From contig CAMIVR010000004.1 in the NCBI GenBank assembly GCA_946402065.1, forward strand, positions 1 to 64,000: a DNA stretch of 64,000 bases, written 5' to 3'. How positions within the stretch are numbered: the stretch's first letter is position 1; each line of letters starts with the position of its first letter. The notes below the pieces were generated by a model that worked only from the letters and a program-made list of their open reading frames with translations, was not told the origin of the DNA and ran no database searches. The position numbers and the translations under genes are program-made. This document shows positions 53,284 through 62,120 of this stretch, in pieces. The stretch is from an uncultured Brevibacillus sp. Lineage in GTDB: Bacteria; Bacillota; Bacilli; Brevibacillales; Brevibacillaceae.

Positions 53284-53774
53284 AAACCAAGTACAAGGTG
53301 ATCATCTGTTTGTTCCTCTTCGTTGTTGGAGCGTTCTTCAATCTGTTCTTTACCACCGCCTTGCACGGCATCTTATCCGGAAAACCCCATACGCTTGCCT
53401 TCACTCCTTTCGCGGGTTGTATCGCAAGTCTCATTGCCAGCAAACAACATTTGCTGCTTTTTTTATGCTTGCAAGGATTGGTCGGCGTCGTGTCCACGAT
53501 GTTCTTTTTTACGAATCATCGCCCTTACCAAAGTGAACTGGCCCGCATCACGCCGCAAATCGAAACGCCGGTTCCGGTTGGACAGCATCAGCACGGCTCT
53601 TCCAGATGGTTGACGGAACCAGAAAAGCAGTGCGCTTTTGATACGCTCGTACTGGATCTCAAGCATCCGCTGATCCGGGAACTCATCGCGACCGGCTACG
53701 ATCATCTGGAATTTTACCAACGCGGGGAGGAGGAGCAATCTCATGAAGTATCCGGAGAACATTTCAAAGAATGA
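53280..53774 (+). CDS. Coupling-protein N-terminal part (membrane domain), separate gene
   Basis: The 164-residue protein has two membrane helices (about 6-30 and 50-76) and then a sequence found just before the ATPase core in VirD4-like coupling proteins of the CD1115 type (TPQIETPVPVGQHQHGSSRWLTEPEK). Here it is a separate gene that ends 32 bases inside the ATPase gene, in another frame. The start is GTG overlapping the previous stop. It probably forms the membrane anchor of the coupling protein. Confidence 0.78.
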   Translation: MKTKYKVIICLFLFVVGAFFNLFFTTALHGILSGKPHTLAFTPFAGCIASLIASKQHLLLFLCLQGLVGVVSTMFFFTNHRPYQSELARITPQIETPVPVGQHQHGSSRWLTEPEKQCAFDTLVLDLKHPLIRELIATGYDHLEFYQRGEEEQSHEVSGEHFKE

Positions 53775-55335
53775 AGACGGGGCCGCTGCAAAGGAACAGC
53801 CTCTGCCCTTCTCGCAAGGCGGAATCGTGGTAGGCATGAACAAACTGCGCGGGAAAGAACGCATCTATTGCATCCAAGACGATGTGCACACGCTTTGCCT
53901 GGGCGCAACCCGCAGTGGAAAATCGAGAACGGTTGTGCTGCAATCCATCTGTACGCTTGGCCTTGCCGGGGAATCGCTGGTCATTTCTGATCCCAAAGCC
54001 GAATTGTACCACTATACCCACGAATTTTTGCAAAAGTTGAATTATGACGTGTATGCACTGGATTTCCGTACGCCTGAAAAAAGCCATCATTACAATCTGC
54101 TCCAACCGATCATTGATGCTGCCCTTCGCGGTGATCAGGAACAGGCGGAAATGCTGGCTTGGGATATGACCAACGTTCTTGTCGGCAAATCACAGGGAGA
54201 AAAAATCTGGACAAACGGGGAAATGTCCGTCATCGCCGCCACGATTTTAAGTGTGGTGTGGGACAATGCCAAACGGCCGGAATACCAGAACTTGACCAAC
54301 GTCTACTGGTTTTTGGCCGAGATGAACCGTCAAATCGGAAATAAAACGCCAATGCAGGACTATATGAAGCGTCTCCCGCCCACCCATCCTGCCAGAGCCC
54401 TGCTCAGTATTTCCGACATCGCGCCTTCGCGCACCAAGGGAAGCTTCTATACTTCAGCTCTGACGACACTGCGTCTTTTCACGTCCAAATCCATCTATGC
54501 CATTACTCACAAAAGCGACTTTTCGTTAACCGAATTGGGGGAGAAGAAACAGGTGTTGTTTATCATTTTACCGGACGAAAAGACGACCTTCTACCCTGTC
54601 GCTTCCCTCATGGTATCGCAGTTGTATGAGTTACTAACAGCAGAGGCAGATAAACGCGGCGGCAGACTGAAACGGCGCGTGAACTTCATTCTGGACGAAT
54701 TCGGTAACTTTACACCGATTGCCGATTTCACGAACAAGCTGACGGTAGGCGGCGGGCGCGGCATGCGGTTCAATTTGTTCTTGCAAAGTTTTGAACAACT
54801 CAAGGAAAAGTATGATGCTCACGCCGCCAGTACAATCAAATCAAATTGTCAAACCTGGATTTATTTGCAGGCGGATGACCTGGAGACGCTGCGGGAAGTC
54901 AGCGAAAAACTGGGCACGTACACCACTTCCAGTTACCAGCTCTCTGCTTCTAACAGCAAATATTCTACGCCAAGCACATCGCACAGCATGAACCTGATGG
55001 AACGCAAGCTTTTGACCGTAGACGAGGTGCGCCGCGTCGCCCGGCCGTATCAAATTGTCATTTCTCGAAGCCACCCCGCGATGATGTTTTCGCCCGATTT
55101 AAGCGAATGGGCTTTTAACGCCATGCTGGGGTTGGGCGATAAAGAGCATAATCGTCAGGTTCGGGAAGAACGGGAACGAAAGCGGCCAGTTCGGACCGAT
55201 ACGCGAAAGGAGGTGAAACTGTGGAATATCTGGGTTTATTATCAGAAAGACATCGCCAGACAACTGGAAGAGAAAAGACTCCAGGAGGCAACAGGGGGTA
55301 ACGTTTTTTTCGGACCCAATTCGGACATAGAATAG
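53743..55335 (+). CDS. VirD4-like type IV coupling protein, ATPase part
   Basis: The 530-residue protein has the TraG/VirD4 core: Walker A LGATRSGKSRTVV, Walker B VNFILDEFGNFTPI, GGGRGMRFNLFLQS and the all-alpha segment between. It links the relaxase-DNA complex to the secretion channel. It has no membrane helix; the anchor is encoded by the preceding overlapping gene. GGAGGAGGAG lies eight bases before the ATG, so separate translation is likely and a simple sequencing frameshift is less likely. Confidence 0.88.
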   Translation: MKYPENISKNEDGAAAKEQPLPFSQGGIVVGMNKLRGKERIYCIQDDVHTLCLGATRSGKSRTVVLQSICTLGLAGESLVISDPKAELYHYTHEFLQKLNYDVYALDFRTPEKSHHYNLLQPIIDAALRGDQEQAEMLAWDMTNVLVGKSQGEKIWTNGEMSVIAATILSVVWDNAKRPEYQNLTNVYWFLAEMNRQIGNKTPMQDYMKRLPPTHPARALLSISDIAPSRTKGSFYTSALTTLRLFTSKSIYAITHKSDFSLTELGEKKQVLFIILPDEKTTFYPVASLMVSQLYELLTAEADKRGGRLKRRVNFILDEFGNFTPIADFTNKLTVGGGRGMRFNLFLQSFEQLKEKYDAHAASTIKSNCQTWIYLQADDLETLREVSEKLGTYTTSSYQLSASNSKYSTPSTSHSMNLMERKLLTVDEVRRVARPYQIVISRSHPAMMFSPDLSEWAFNAMLGLGDKEHNRQVREERERKRPVRTDTRKEVKLWNIWVYYQKDIARQLEEKRLQEATGGNVFFGPNSDIE

Positions 55336-55350
55336 GAGGTCTGCCTTGAA

Positions 55351-55692
55351 ATGAAGAGATGGATACGCAGAGTCATTCGCTACAGCAGAATGGCTCTTTT
55401 TGTGTTGGGCACAAGCTTATGGCTGACCCAACCTGCTAATGCAGCGGATATCCAAAACAGCAAGATTGTAAAGGGAACGGAAAAGCTGATTGGGGATGTC
55501 ACAACCTGGCTGATGATCCTCGCTCCCGTTGTTTCCGGTCTGCTGATCATTTACTTCTGTATTCGGCGTTCTGCAGCGGATGAAATGGATCAGAAGAAAT
55601 GGAACAACCGCATCATCGTTGCCGTTGTTTCCTGTATCGGAGCCGTACTTGGTTCCGCCACACTGAACGTCATTATTGGCTACTACAAGTAA
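55351..55692 (+). CDS. VirB2-like pilin candidate
   Basis: The 113-residue protein has a signal peptide (ALFVLGTSLWLTQPANA, cleavage likely after ANA), and two hydrophobic segments separated by a short charged loop (RRSAADEMDQKKW). This is the layout of VirB2/TrbC-like subunits in Gram-positive conjugation systems. AGGAGG lies 11 bases before the ATG. It follows the coupling protein by 15 bases. Confidence 0.65.
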   Translation: MKRWIRRVIRYSRMALFVLGTSLWLTQPANAADIQNSKIVKGTEKLIGDVTTWLMILAPVVSGLLIIYFCIRRSAADEMDQKKWNNRIIVAVVSCIGAVLGSATLNVIIGYYK

Positions 55693-55756
55693 ACCGAATC
55701 TGCCCTGATTGGGGCTTTTTTGATGAAATTCACTACATTTTTGGAGGGTAACACAT

Positions 55757-55987
55757 ATGAAAAAGTGGCTGAAAACCGTAAAGAAAAACTCTATGCAACG
55801 TATTTTGCTGGCAAAATCGGTCATCACCGACCGCCGCGGCGAAGGGTTTGTAGATACTGCCGTGAAAATTTTGATGGCTGTCGTCATCGGCGCTTTGGTG
55901 CTTGCGGGCTTGTATCTGCTCTTCAGCGATACGATCCTGCCTACTCTGACAGAACGGATTCGGAACATGTTCAATTACAGGGGATAA
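55757..55987 (+). CDS. DUF6133-like pilin-type membrane protein
   Basis: A 76-residue protein with a basic N-terminus, then RRGEGFVDTAVKILMAVVIG, one membrane helix and a short tail. This resembles DUF6133 proteins of conjugative elements. The Gly-Glu-Gly followed by an aromatic residue and a hydrophobic helix resembles a prepilin cleavage site, although the usual Glu at +5 is missing. A prepilin peptidase is encoded 1.5 kb downstream. GGAGGG precedes the ATG. Confidence 0.7.
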   Translation: MKKWLKTVKKNSMQRILLAKSVITDRRGEGFVDTAVKILMAVVIGALVLAGLYLLFSDTILPTLTERIRNMFNYRG

Positions 55988-56044
55988 CGGATTCCCTTTG
56001 GCGGGAACGGCTGACAAGTATAGGCCGTTCCTGTAGAAAGGAGG

Positions 56045-56893
56045 TTGAGGAAACTGGAAGCCATTTTAGTGGTGCTGATCGTAGCCATCCTGAATGGAGC
56101 CTTGATATACATCGATACATTGCTGAAAGATATTATTCCGATGACCCTGTACGCTGAACGTTCTATGACCGCTCTCTCGGGCGGGAATATCGCGGATTCC
56201 CTGTTCGATATTTTGTTCGGCTTCGGGGTTTCCCTCATCATTTTGAAGTTTTTGAAAAAGGGGTTTGAAATTTATGTGATGTGGTCCGATGGCGATCCTG
56301 ATGAAGAACCGCTATCGCTGCTCACCAATTTTTTCAAAGCGATGGCCGTAGCGATTTGTTTCCCGACAATTTATCTATGGCTGGGCCAGATCGTGGAAGA
56401 GTTAACGGACAAGCTGCTTGTTGCCCTCGGGCAATCGACCAATTACGATTGGAATGCCTGGGTAAGCGGGATTAGCTCGTTGGGATTGGTGACAGCCATT
56501 TTCGGGCTGATCTTCATCATCTGCTATTTCATTCTTTACTTTCAATTTCTCATGCGCGGGTTGGAAATTCTCATTTTGCGCATTGGGGTGCCCCTCGCTT
56601 GCGTTGGACTGTTGGACAACGATAAGGGCGTGTTCAAAGCCTACTCCCAAAAGTTCGCCCAATCGACATTGGCCGTTGTCGTACAAATTACGCTGGCCAA
56701 GCTGGGCGTCGGGTTAATGTTGAATATGCACATCTTTTGGGGTCTTGCCTGCATGGTGCTGGCCATTCGCACGCCGCGCTTCTTGTCCGACTTCCTTATT
56801 ACGACTGGCGGCAATGGGGGAGTCGTCAACAATGTATATCATTCCGTCAGACTGGTCGGTATGGCTCGCAAAATGTTGATGAAAACGGGGTGA
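56045..56893 (+). CDS. VirB6/TrbL-like conjugal transfer membrane protein
   Basis: The 282-residue polytopic protein has six or so membrane helices and the conserved FKAMAVAICFPTIYLWLG and ITLAKLGVGLMLNMHIFWGLACMVLAIRTPRFL, as in TrbL/VirB6-like proteins of Firmicutes elements. It forms part of the channel in the membrane. The track start is TTG at 56045, but AAAGGAGG touches it; a CTG at 56054 would have normal spacing. The true start is therefore open. Confidence 0.82.
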   Translation: MRKLEAILVVLIVAILNGALIYIDTLLKDIIPMTLYAERSMTALSGGNIADSLFDILFGFGVSLIILKFLKKGFEIYVMWSDGDPDEEPLSLLTNFFKAMAVAICFPTIYLWLGQIVEELTDKLLVALGQSTNYDWNAWVSGISSLGLVTAIFGLIFIICYFILYFQFLMRGLEILILRIGVPLACVGLLDNDKGVFKAYSQKFAQSTLAVVVQITLAKLGVGLMLNMHIFWGLACMVLAIRTPRFLSDFLITTGGNGGVVNNVYHSVRLVGMARKMLMKTG

Positions 56894-56899
56894 TGTCCA

Positions 56900-57109
56900 T
56901 TGGTTACGGTGGACGAACTGGCCCAAGCGGTCATTCTGCTGATTCGTCTGGGCTGCGTCGCCCGGTTTATCTATTGCATGGTTCGCCTGTCGGGTGCGGA
57001 TGAGGAGAGCTCGCAGTATAAAAAGAGAACCCGAAACGTGATTCTGTTTTATGTATTGGCCGAAAGCATCTGGCAGATCAAAGATATCGTATTGTTTTAC
57101 TATCAATAG
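56900..57109 (+). CDS. Small membrane protein of the transfer operon
   Basis: A 69-residue protein with two hydrophobic segments (AVILLIRLGCVARFIYCMV and NVILFYVLAESIW) and a charged loop between them. TTG start, GGGGTGA upstream. It lies between the VirB6-like and PrgI genes with six-base spacing. Family not recognised beyond its position. Confidence 0.65.
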   Translation: MVTVDELAQAVILLIRLGCVARFIYCMVRLSGADEESSQYKKRTRNVILFYVLAESIWQIKDIVLFYYQ

Positions 57110-57184
57110 GGCGATGATGTTTGATCACTCAAGCGCCTGAAATGACAGTCGTTTTCTTCATTCCACAAAATCAGGAGGTTTTTC

Positions 57185-57514
57185 ATGGAAGACAATCCTC
57201 AAACCCTTTATATCCCCATGGGCGTAAAATCGGAAACGGAGTTGTTTCCCGGATTCGGTCGAAAACAACTCTTTCAATCGGTAATCGGTTCGCTAGGAGC
57301 TGGCTTTGTCGCTTTGCTGCTTTGGATTTTCGGGAGAAGCGTTTCCTTAACCATAGTCACCTTTCTAATCGGCGTTTCAGCTTCCGTCATGATGACCACG
57401 AAAGATCGCATGAATCTGTCGGTGCTGGACCAAATGAAACAAATGATCCGTTTCGCCAAAGGTCAGAAAAAATATCCGTATATCGCGATGAACGAATGGC
57501 CTGACAAGCCCTAA
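57185..57514 (+). CDS. PrgI-family (VirB3-like) transfer protein
   Basis: The 109-residue protein begins IPMGVKSETELFPGFGRKQL, has two membrane helices and ends in MIRFAKGQKKYPY, the usual form of PrgI proteins in Gram-positive conjugation systems. In most elements the VirB4-like ATPase gene follows immediately; here a prepilin peptidase gene follows instead. AGGAGG precedes the ATG. Confidence 0.85.
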   Translation: MEDNPQTLYIPMGVKSETELFPGFGRKQLFQSVIGSLGAGFVALLLWIFGRSVSLTIVTFLIGVSASVMMTTKDRMNLSVLDQMKQMIRFAKGQKKYPYIAMNEWPDKP

Positions 57515-57527
57515 GGAGTTTCAAAAA

Positions 57528-57953
57528 ATGTGGGTAGTAAAAGGTATACTCTTTGCCAGTCTGCTGCTGTGGGCAAGTATTTCCGATATCCGAAAACGGG
57601 AAATCCCGGATATGCTTCCGGCATGCATCTTATTTATCGGTTTGATTCAAGTCTCCCTGCTCCCTGCCCTATTAGGTTTGTTTGTTACCGCTCTTCCCTT
57701 TTTTGCAGCAGCGATTTTATCCCATGGGAGGATCGGCGGCGGAGATATAAAACTGATGGCTGCTTGCGGCTTTGTTTTAGGCGTTTCCGGGGGATTTCTG
57801 CAAACGATCATTGGACTTTCAATGGCTTTGATCGGGTGGTTGTTCCAATCTGCCACTTCCTGTTTCAAAAATAGTCGAAATATAGCGATGCCGCTTGCGC
57901 CGTTTTTGGCTGTAGGCGGCATCGTCGCTTTTTGGATCATTCATAGAGCTTAG
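57528..57953 (+). CDS. A24-family prepilin peptidase (TadV/CpaA-like)
   Basis: The 141-residue membrane aspartyl protease has both catalytic sites: Asp20 in SISDIRKREIPD and Asp73 in RIGGGDIKLM. It lacks the N-terminal methylase domain, as in TadV/CpaA. It cleaves the leader of Flp-type pilins and pseudopilins. AAGGAG lies nine bases before the ATG. It opens a set of Tad pilus genes. Confidence 0.9.
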   Translation: MWVVKGILFASLLLWASISDIRKREIPDMLPACILFIGLIQVSLLPALLGLFVTALPFFAAAILSHGRIGGGDIKLMAACGFVLGVSGGFLQTIIGLSMALIGWLFQSATSCFKNSRNIAMPLAPFLAVGGIVAFWIIHRA

Positions 57954-57965
57954 GAGGAATGCAAA

Positions 57966-58721
57966 TTGCAATGGGTTAAGAATCGTACCGTGCTGGGGAT
58001 TGGCTGTATCGTCCTTTCTCTCCTGATTTGTTTTGGGTTAACGCCCCTGTTTCAACAATCCTTGCAGGCACAGACGGAAATCGTCAGAGTCACGCAGGAC
58101 ATCGCAACAGGCGAACAAATCACCAATGAAAAGTTGGAAATCGTCCAGGTTGGGGCATACAACTTGCCGTCCAATGTGCTGACATCGATGGATGCAGTCA
58201 TAGGACAGTATGCCGCTGCTGTGTTACAAAAAGGAGACTATATTCTCTCGACGAAACTATCCGCTGTTCCGCTCGCAGAATTTTTGGACCGTTTGAACGG
58301 AAGTAAGCAAGCGATATCGATCAGTATCAAAAGTTTTGCAGCGGGTCTATCGGGCAAACTGCAATCCGGGGACATTATTACCCTGATCGCTTCCGATTAC
58401 GGGGAAATGAGAACGACGACCATGCCGCCGGAACTGCAATATGTCGAAGTGCTTGCCGTAACGACAAGCAGCGGGGTGGACAAAGAAAAGGCATCCACAC
58501 AAAAAAAATCCGACGATGACAAGCAGCAGTTGCCTTCTACGCTCACGCTGCTGGTACAGCCGATACAAGCGCGACTTCTTGCTGACATAGAGGTCAAAGG
58601 CCAACTCCACGCTGCTCTCGTATATCGGGGAGATCAAACCACTGCTCAAGCTTTTATCGCCAAACAGGATGCTTTTCTCTCCGAAAAGTCTACACCAGAT
58701 AAGGAGGCTGTCCATGAATAA
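57966..58721 (+). CDS. CpaB/RcpC-like SAF-domain pilus assembly protein
   Basis: The 251-residue protein has an N-terminal membrane anchor, a SAF domain (VTQDIATGEQITNEKLEIVQVG and VLQKGDYILSTKL) and an RcpC-like second part (KSFAAGLSGKLQSGDIITLI, LTLLVQPIQARLL). CpaB proteins support Flp pilus assembly at the cell surface. The start is TTG with AGGAGG eight bases upstream. It overlaps the next gene by eight bases. Confidence 0.87.
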   Translation: MQWVKNRTVLGIGCIVLSLLICFGLTPLFQQSLQAQTEIVRVTQDIATGEQITNEKLEIVQVGAYNLPSNVLTSMDAVIGQYAAAVLQKGDYILSTKLSAVPLAEFLDRLNGSKQAISISIKSFAAGLSGKLQSGDIITLIASDYGEMRTTTMPPELQYVEVLAVTTSSGVDKEKASTQKKSDDDKQQLPSTLTLLVQPIQARLLADIEVKGQLHAALVYRGDQTTAQAFIAKQDAFLSEKSTPDKEAVHE

Positions 58722-59523
58722 TCACCAAATCATTGCCGTATGGGGCAGTCCGGGCAGCGGAAAGACGGTAACTTCCATAAAACTGGCTCGGGAATTTGCC
58801 TCCAGGCAAATCAATGTACTGGTTGTCCTCTGTGATTCGGTATGCCCTTCGATTCCAACCCTTCTGCCAGGTGTCCATGCAAAAGAACAATCATTGGGCA
58901 GATTACTCAGTTTGCCGTCGATATCGCAAGAACAGATTTTCCAGCATCTCGTTCCATGCAAAGCTTTTTCCCATCTGGCGTTCATCGGCTATGTTCACGG
59001 CGATAACGCCTTTACCTATGCCAGCTATACCAAAGAGAGAGCGCTGGATTTTTTCACCTTGAGCCGACACCTTGCAGATGTCGTCATCGTGGATTGCTCC
59101 AGTGTGTTGTCTGCCGACCCGTTATCCGTGGCCGCGCTTGAAGTCGCTGATCAGGTTTTGCGAATGCATGAATGCACGCTGAAAAGCCTAAGTTATTTTG
59201 CCTCTCATTTACCGCTGCTGAGTGACTCCCGATTTCATGCAGATCGTCATTTGCATCTTCTTTCCAACGTGAAAGCAAAACAAGACAGTGTTCAATACAG
59301 CAATGTCTTTGGCGGGATTCATCACCTGCTGCCTTTTGTCTCTATCGTGGAACAACAAGCGGTTTCGGCTCGGTTATTGGACGCTTGCGAAGGAAAAGAC
59401 GCCGGTTCCTACCTGAGTGCCATTCAAAAATTAGCTGGACGTTTTATGGACCATCCTTCGAAAGCAGAAAAGCAACCATTCATCCAGCGCTTGATACAAA
59501 GGTTCAAAGGAGTGCGGTCATGA
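58714..59523 (+). CDS. CpaE/TadZ-like P-loop ATPase
   Basis: The 269-residue protein has an N-terminal P-loop VWGSPGSGKTVTSIKLA and a MinD/ArsA-like fold with ADVVIVDCSSVLSADPLSV. No receiver domain is present. In Tad systems the CpaE/TadZ protein places the assembly machinery in the cell. AAGGAGG lies six bases before the ATG at 58714. Its stop overlaps the next start by four bases. Confidence 0.82.
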   Translation: MNNHQIIAVWGSPGSGKTVTSIKLAREFASRQINVLVVLCDSVCPSIPTLLPGVHAKEQSLGRLLSLPSISQEQIFQHLVPCKAFSHLAFIGYVHGDNAFTYASYTKERALDFFTLSRHLADVVIVDCSSVLSADPLSVAALEVADQVLRMHECTLKSLSYFASHLPLLSDSRFHADRHLHLLSNVKAKQDSVQYSNVFGGIHHLLPFVSIVEQQAVSARLLDACEGKDAGSYLSAIQKLAGRFMDHPSKAEKQPFIQRLIQRFKGVRS

Positions 59524-60866
59524 AAGGGGCAACGTTATTTTATCCGGCAAGTAGCAATAAAAAGCCATTTTCCGAAGTACTGAAAGAGGTGCAAGAATAT
59601 CTCTCCGGCAAATACGCTACGCTTATTTCCCGAAATGCCGAGGAACAAAAACAACAGATCATTTCGTATACCACCAAATATGTCATGGATTATCGCTTGA
59701 GTGTAGACGGACTTTCTTTCGACGAACTGGTGGAACGGTTATATGCGGAAATGGCGGAGTTTTCTTTTCTTACCCCGTATTTGTTTTCCCATGATGTAGA
59801 GGAGATCAATATCAACGGGTACAAAGATGTCAAAATCACCTATACGGATGGGCGCATTCTCCCAGCTTCCGAACGGTTTACCTCACCGGAACATGCCGTC
59901 GACGTGGTCAGACGCCTGCTGCACAAATCAGGGATGATCCTGGATCATTCACAACCGATCGTTCGTGGACATCTGGCCAACAATATTCGGATTACGGTTT
60001 TCGGCGCACCGATCACCGATTCGGACAAAGGCGTAGCCGCATCCATACGGATCATTAACCCGCAAAAATTGGGAAAACAAGATTTCATTCACAATGGAAC
60101 GGCTACGGCGGAAATGCTGGATTTTGTAAGTCTTTGTTTGCGCTACGGCTTGTCCATTTGTGTTACTGGAGCCACCGGCAGCGGGAAAACGACCTTGATG
60201 AGCTGGATGTTATCGACCATTCCTTACGACAAGCGAATTTTCACCATTGAGAATGGCACCCGGGAATTCGATCTTGTGGTGGAAGATGAAAATGGGCAAG
60301 TGCAAAATAACGTCGTTCATACCGTTACCCGTTACAGTGAAGACAGCCGGCAACATATAGATCAGGAGAAGTTGCTCGAATATGCACTTACCGCCAATCC
60401 GGATATCATCTGTGTCGGGGAGATGAAATCGGCAGAGGCCTTCGCCGCGCAAGAAGCAGCCCGTACCGGACATGCGGTAATCACGACGACGCATGCCAAT
60501 TCCTGCATCGCCACCTATTACCGGATGGTTACGCTCTGTAAACAAAAATACGATATGAGCGACCATACTTTGTATAACCTTGTTACGGAGGCGTTCCCAA
60601 TTGTCATGTTTGCCAAGAAATTGGAGGATAACTCCCGCAAGGTGATGGAAATTACCGAATGCGAAATTTTGCCGGATGGAAGCCGGAATATCCGTACGCT
60701 TTTTCGCTATACTGTGGCCTCCAATACGATGGAGAACGGGAAAATTCGGATTAGCGGAGCGTATGAAAAGGTACAAAATATATCACCAAGTTTACAAAAA
60801 CGGCTGCTCGAAAACGGGATGCCGCTCCATCTGCTGCAACAAATGATGGGAGGCGAATCCGCATGA
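59520..60866 (+). CDS. CpaF/TadA-type secretion ATPase
   Basis: A 448-residue ATPase of the type II/IV secretion superfamily with ELVERLYAEMAEFSFLTPYL, the Walker A GATGSGKTT (about 217-225), the Asp box near VVEDENGQ, Walker B-like DIICVGEMKSAEAFAAQ and the His box TGHAVITTTHANS. It drives assembly of Flp pili or similar filaments. The ATG at 59520 has AAAGGAG seven bases upstream; the track start lies 45 codons too far upstream. It overlaps both neighbours by four bases. Confidence 0.92.
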   Translation: MKGATLFYPASSNKKPFSEVLKEVQEYLSGKYATLISRNAEEQKQQIISYTTKYVMDYRLSVDGLSFDELVERLYAEMAEFSFLTPYLFSHDVEEININGYKDVKITYTDGRILPASERFTSPEHAVDVVRRLLHKSGMILDHSQPIVRGHLANNIRITVFGAPITDSDKGVAASIRIINPQKLGKQDFIHNGTATAEMLDFVSLCLRYGLSICVTGATGSGKTTLMSWMLSTIPYDKRIFTIENGTREFDLVVEDENGQVQNNVVHTVTRYSEDSRQHIDQEKLLEYALTANPDIICVGEMKSAEAFAAQEAARTGHAVITTTHANSCIATYYRMVTLCKQKYDMSDHTLYNLVTEAFPIVMFAKKLEDNSRKVMEITECEILPDGSRNIRTLFRYTVASNTMENGKIRISGAYEKVQNISPSLQKRLLENGMPLHLLQQMMGGESA

Positions 60867-61795
60867 TCGTACTGCTCGTCATAGCCTTTATGGGCCTCGT
60901 TTCCGGTTCCTTCCTTGTTTTGAAATTGAATCCTGCAGAATGGGTACGCGAAGTAGCCGGACACATACCTCTCCGAAAGAATCCTTCCTTGCGAAAAAAA
61001 ATCAAAGCCATACAGAATCCGAAAAAGATAAAAGGCATCCGGCTGACGATTCATGAAGTCAAAACGATGCTGGAACAAATGGTAAGGAAAGAATCCTTTG
61101 GAAAGGTCTGTATTTCTTCCCTCGCTCTCTTTATCGTTGGCGCTCTATTGGCCCTGGCTTTTGGCAATTTGTTTATGGTGCCAGTTCTCGCAATAGGTTT
61201 TGCCCTCCTGCCTTTTTGGCTTGTGCTGTTCAGCGCAAGCTTTTACAAAAAGCGTCTGAATGCCGAACTGGAAACCGCTCTATCGGTCATCACCACCTCT
61301 TACTTACGCAGCGAAAATATACTATCAGCCGTAGAGGAAAACGTCGGTTATTTGAATCCCCCCGTATCGGATGTGTTTCTGTCCTTTCTGGCCCAGTCCA
61401 AGCTGATTAACTCCAATCTGCAACAAGCGTTAACAGAGCTCAAAGGCAAAATCAACAATAGCGTCTTTCAGGAATGGTGCGACGCGGTTATGGCTTGTCA
61501 GGAAGACGTCACCCTCAAAACGACGCTTCCCCCGATTATTTCCAAACTGTCCGATATGCGCGTCGTCTCTGCTGAATTGGATTTTCTGCTTTACGAACCG
61601 TTAAAGGAATTCATTACGATGGCGCTGCTTTTGATCGGGAATATTCCGCTCCTGTATTTTCTTAACAAAGATTGGTTTCACACGCTGGTCGAAACAGCGG
61701 CGGGCAAATTCGTCTTGGCTCTTTGTGCGCTAACCTTGTTCATCTCCCTGGCCGCGGTCATTCGATTAACACGCCCGATCGAGTATAAAAGATAA
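60863..61795 (+). CDS. TadB-like inner-membrane assembly protein
   Basis: The 310-residue protein has a cytoplasmic segment, paired helices near 90-130 and 255-305, and a type II secretion F-like domain with YLRSENILSAVEENVGYLNPPV between them. It resembles TadB of Flp pilus systems. It overlaps the ATPase gene by ATGA. With the TadC-like protein it would form the platform for the ATPase. Confidence 0.75.
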   Translation: MIVLLVIAFMGLVSGSFLVLKLNPAEWVREVAGHIPLRKNPSLRKKIKAIQNPKKIKGIRLTIHEVKTMLEQMVRKESFGKVCISSLALFIVGALLALAFGNLFMVPVLAIGFALLPFWLVLFSASFYKKRLNAELETALSVITTSYLRSENILSAVEENVGYLNPPVSDVFLSFLAQSKLINSNLQQALTELKGKINNSVFQEWCDAVMACQEDVTLKTTLPPIISKLSDMRVVSAELDFLLYEPLKEFITMALLLIGNIPLLYFLNKDWFHTLVETAAGKFVLALCALTLFISLAAVIRLTRPIEYKR

Positions 61796-61820
61796 AACCT
61801 ACTCGTTAGGAGGAACTGAC

Positions 61821-62120
61821 ATGTCAACATCACACTCTCGCGATATGGAAACAACCTTACAACGAACCGCTACGATTCTGGAAAGACTCCTTTCCCCTCC
61901 TTCCTCAGTTACTACCCAAATTCAACAGGGATTGAAAAAATACGGAACGTGGGGCTTTTTTCAACGATTGGATGAGCTGGACTTGCCCGAAGAAACGCGT
62001 TACAAGCTACATGCCGTGCGCCTTGTCCTTTATGGAACCGGAGAATTGAAGGATGAATCCGATCAGGCAAACAGGGATGTTCCGCAGGATTGGGGGTACC
62101 CTTATGACACCATCTTATAA
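61821..62120 (+). CDS. Uncharacterised small protein
   Basis: A soluble 99-residue protein with a helical N-terminus (METTLQRTATILERLLSPP) and the sequence GTWGFFQRLDELDLPEETRYKLHAVRLVL. AGGAGG precedes the ATG, and the end overlaps the next gene by 17 bases. I recognise no family. Confidence 0.65.
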   Translation: MSTSHSRDMETTLQRTATILERLLSPPSSVTTQIQQGLKKYGTWGFFQRLDELDLPEETRYKLHAVRLVLYGTGELKDESDQANRDVPQDWGYPYDTIL

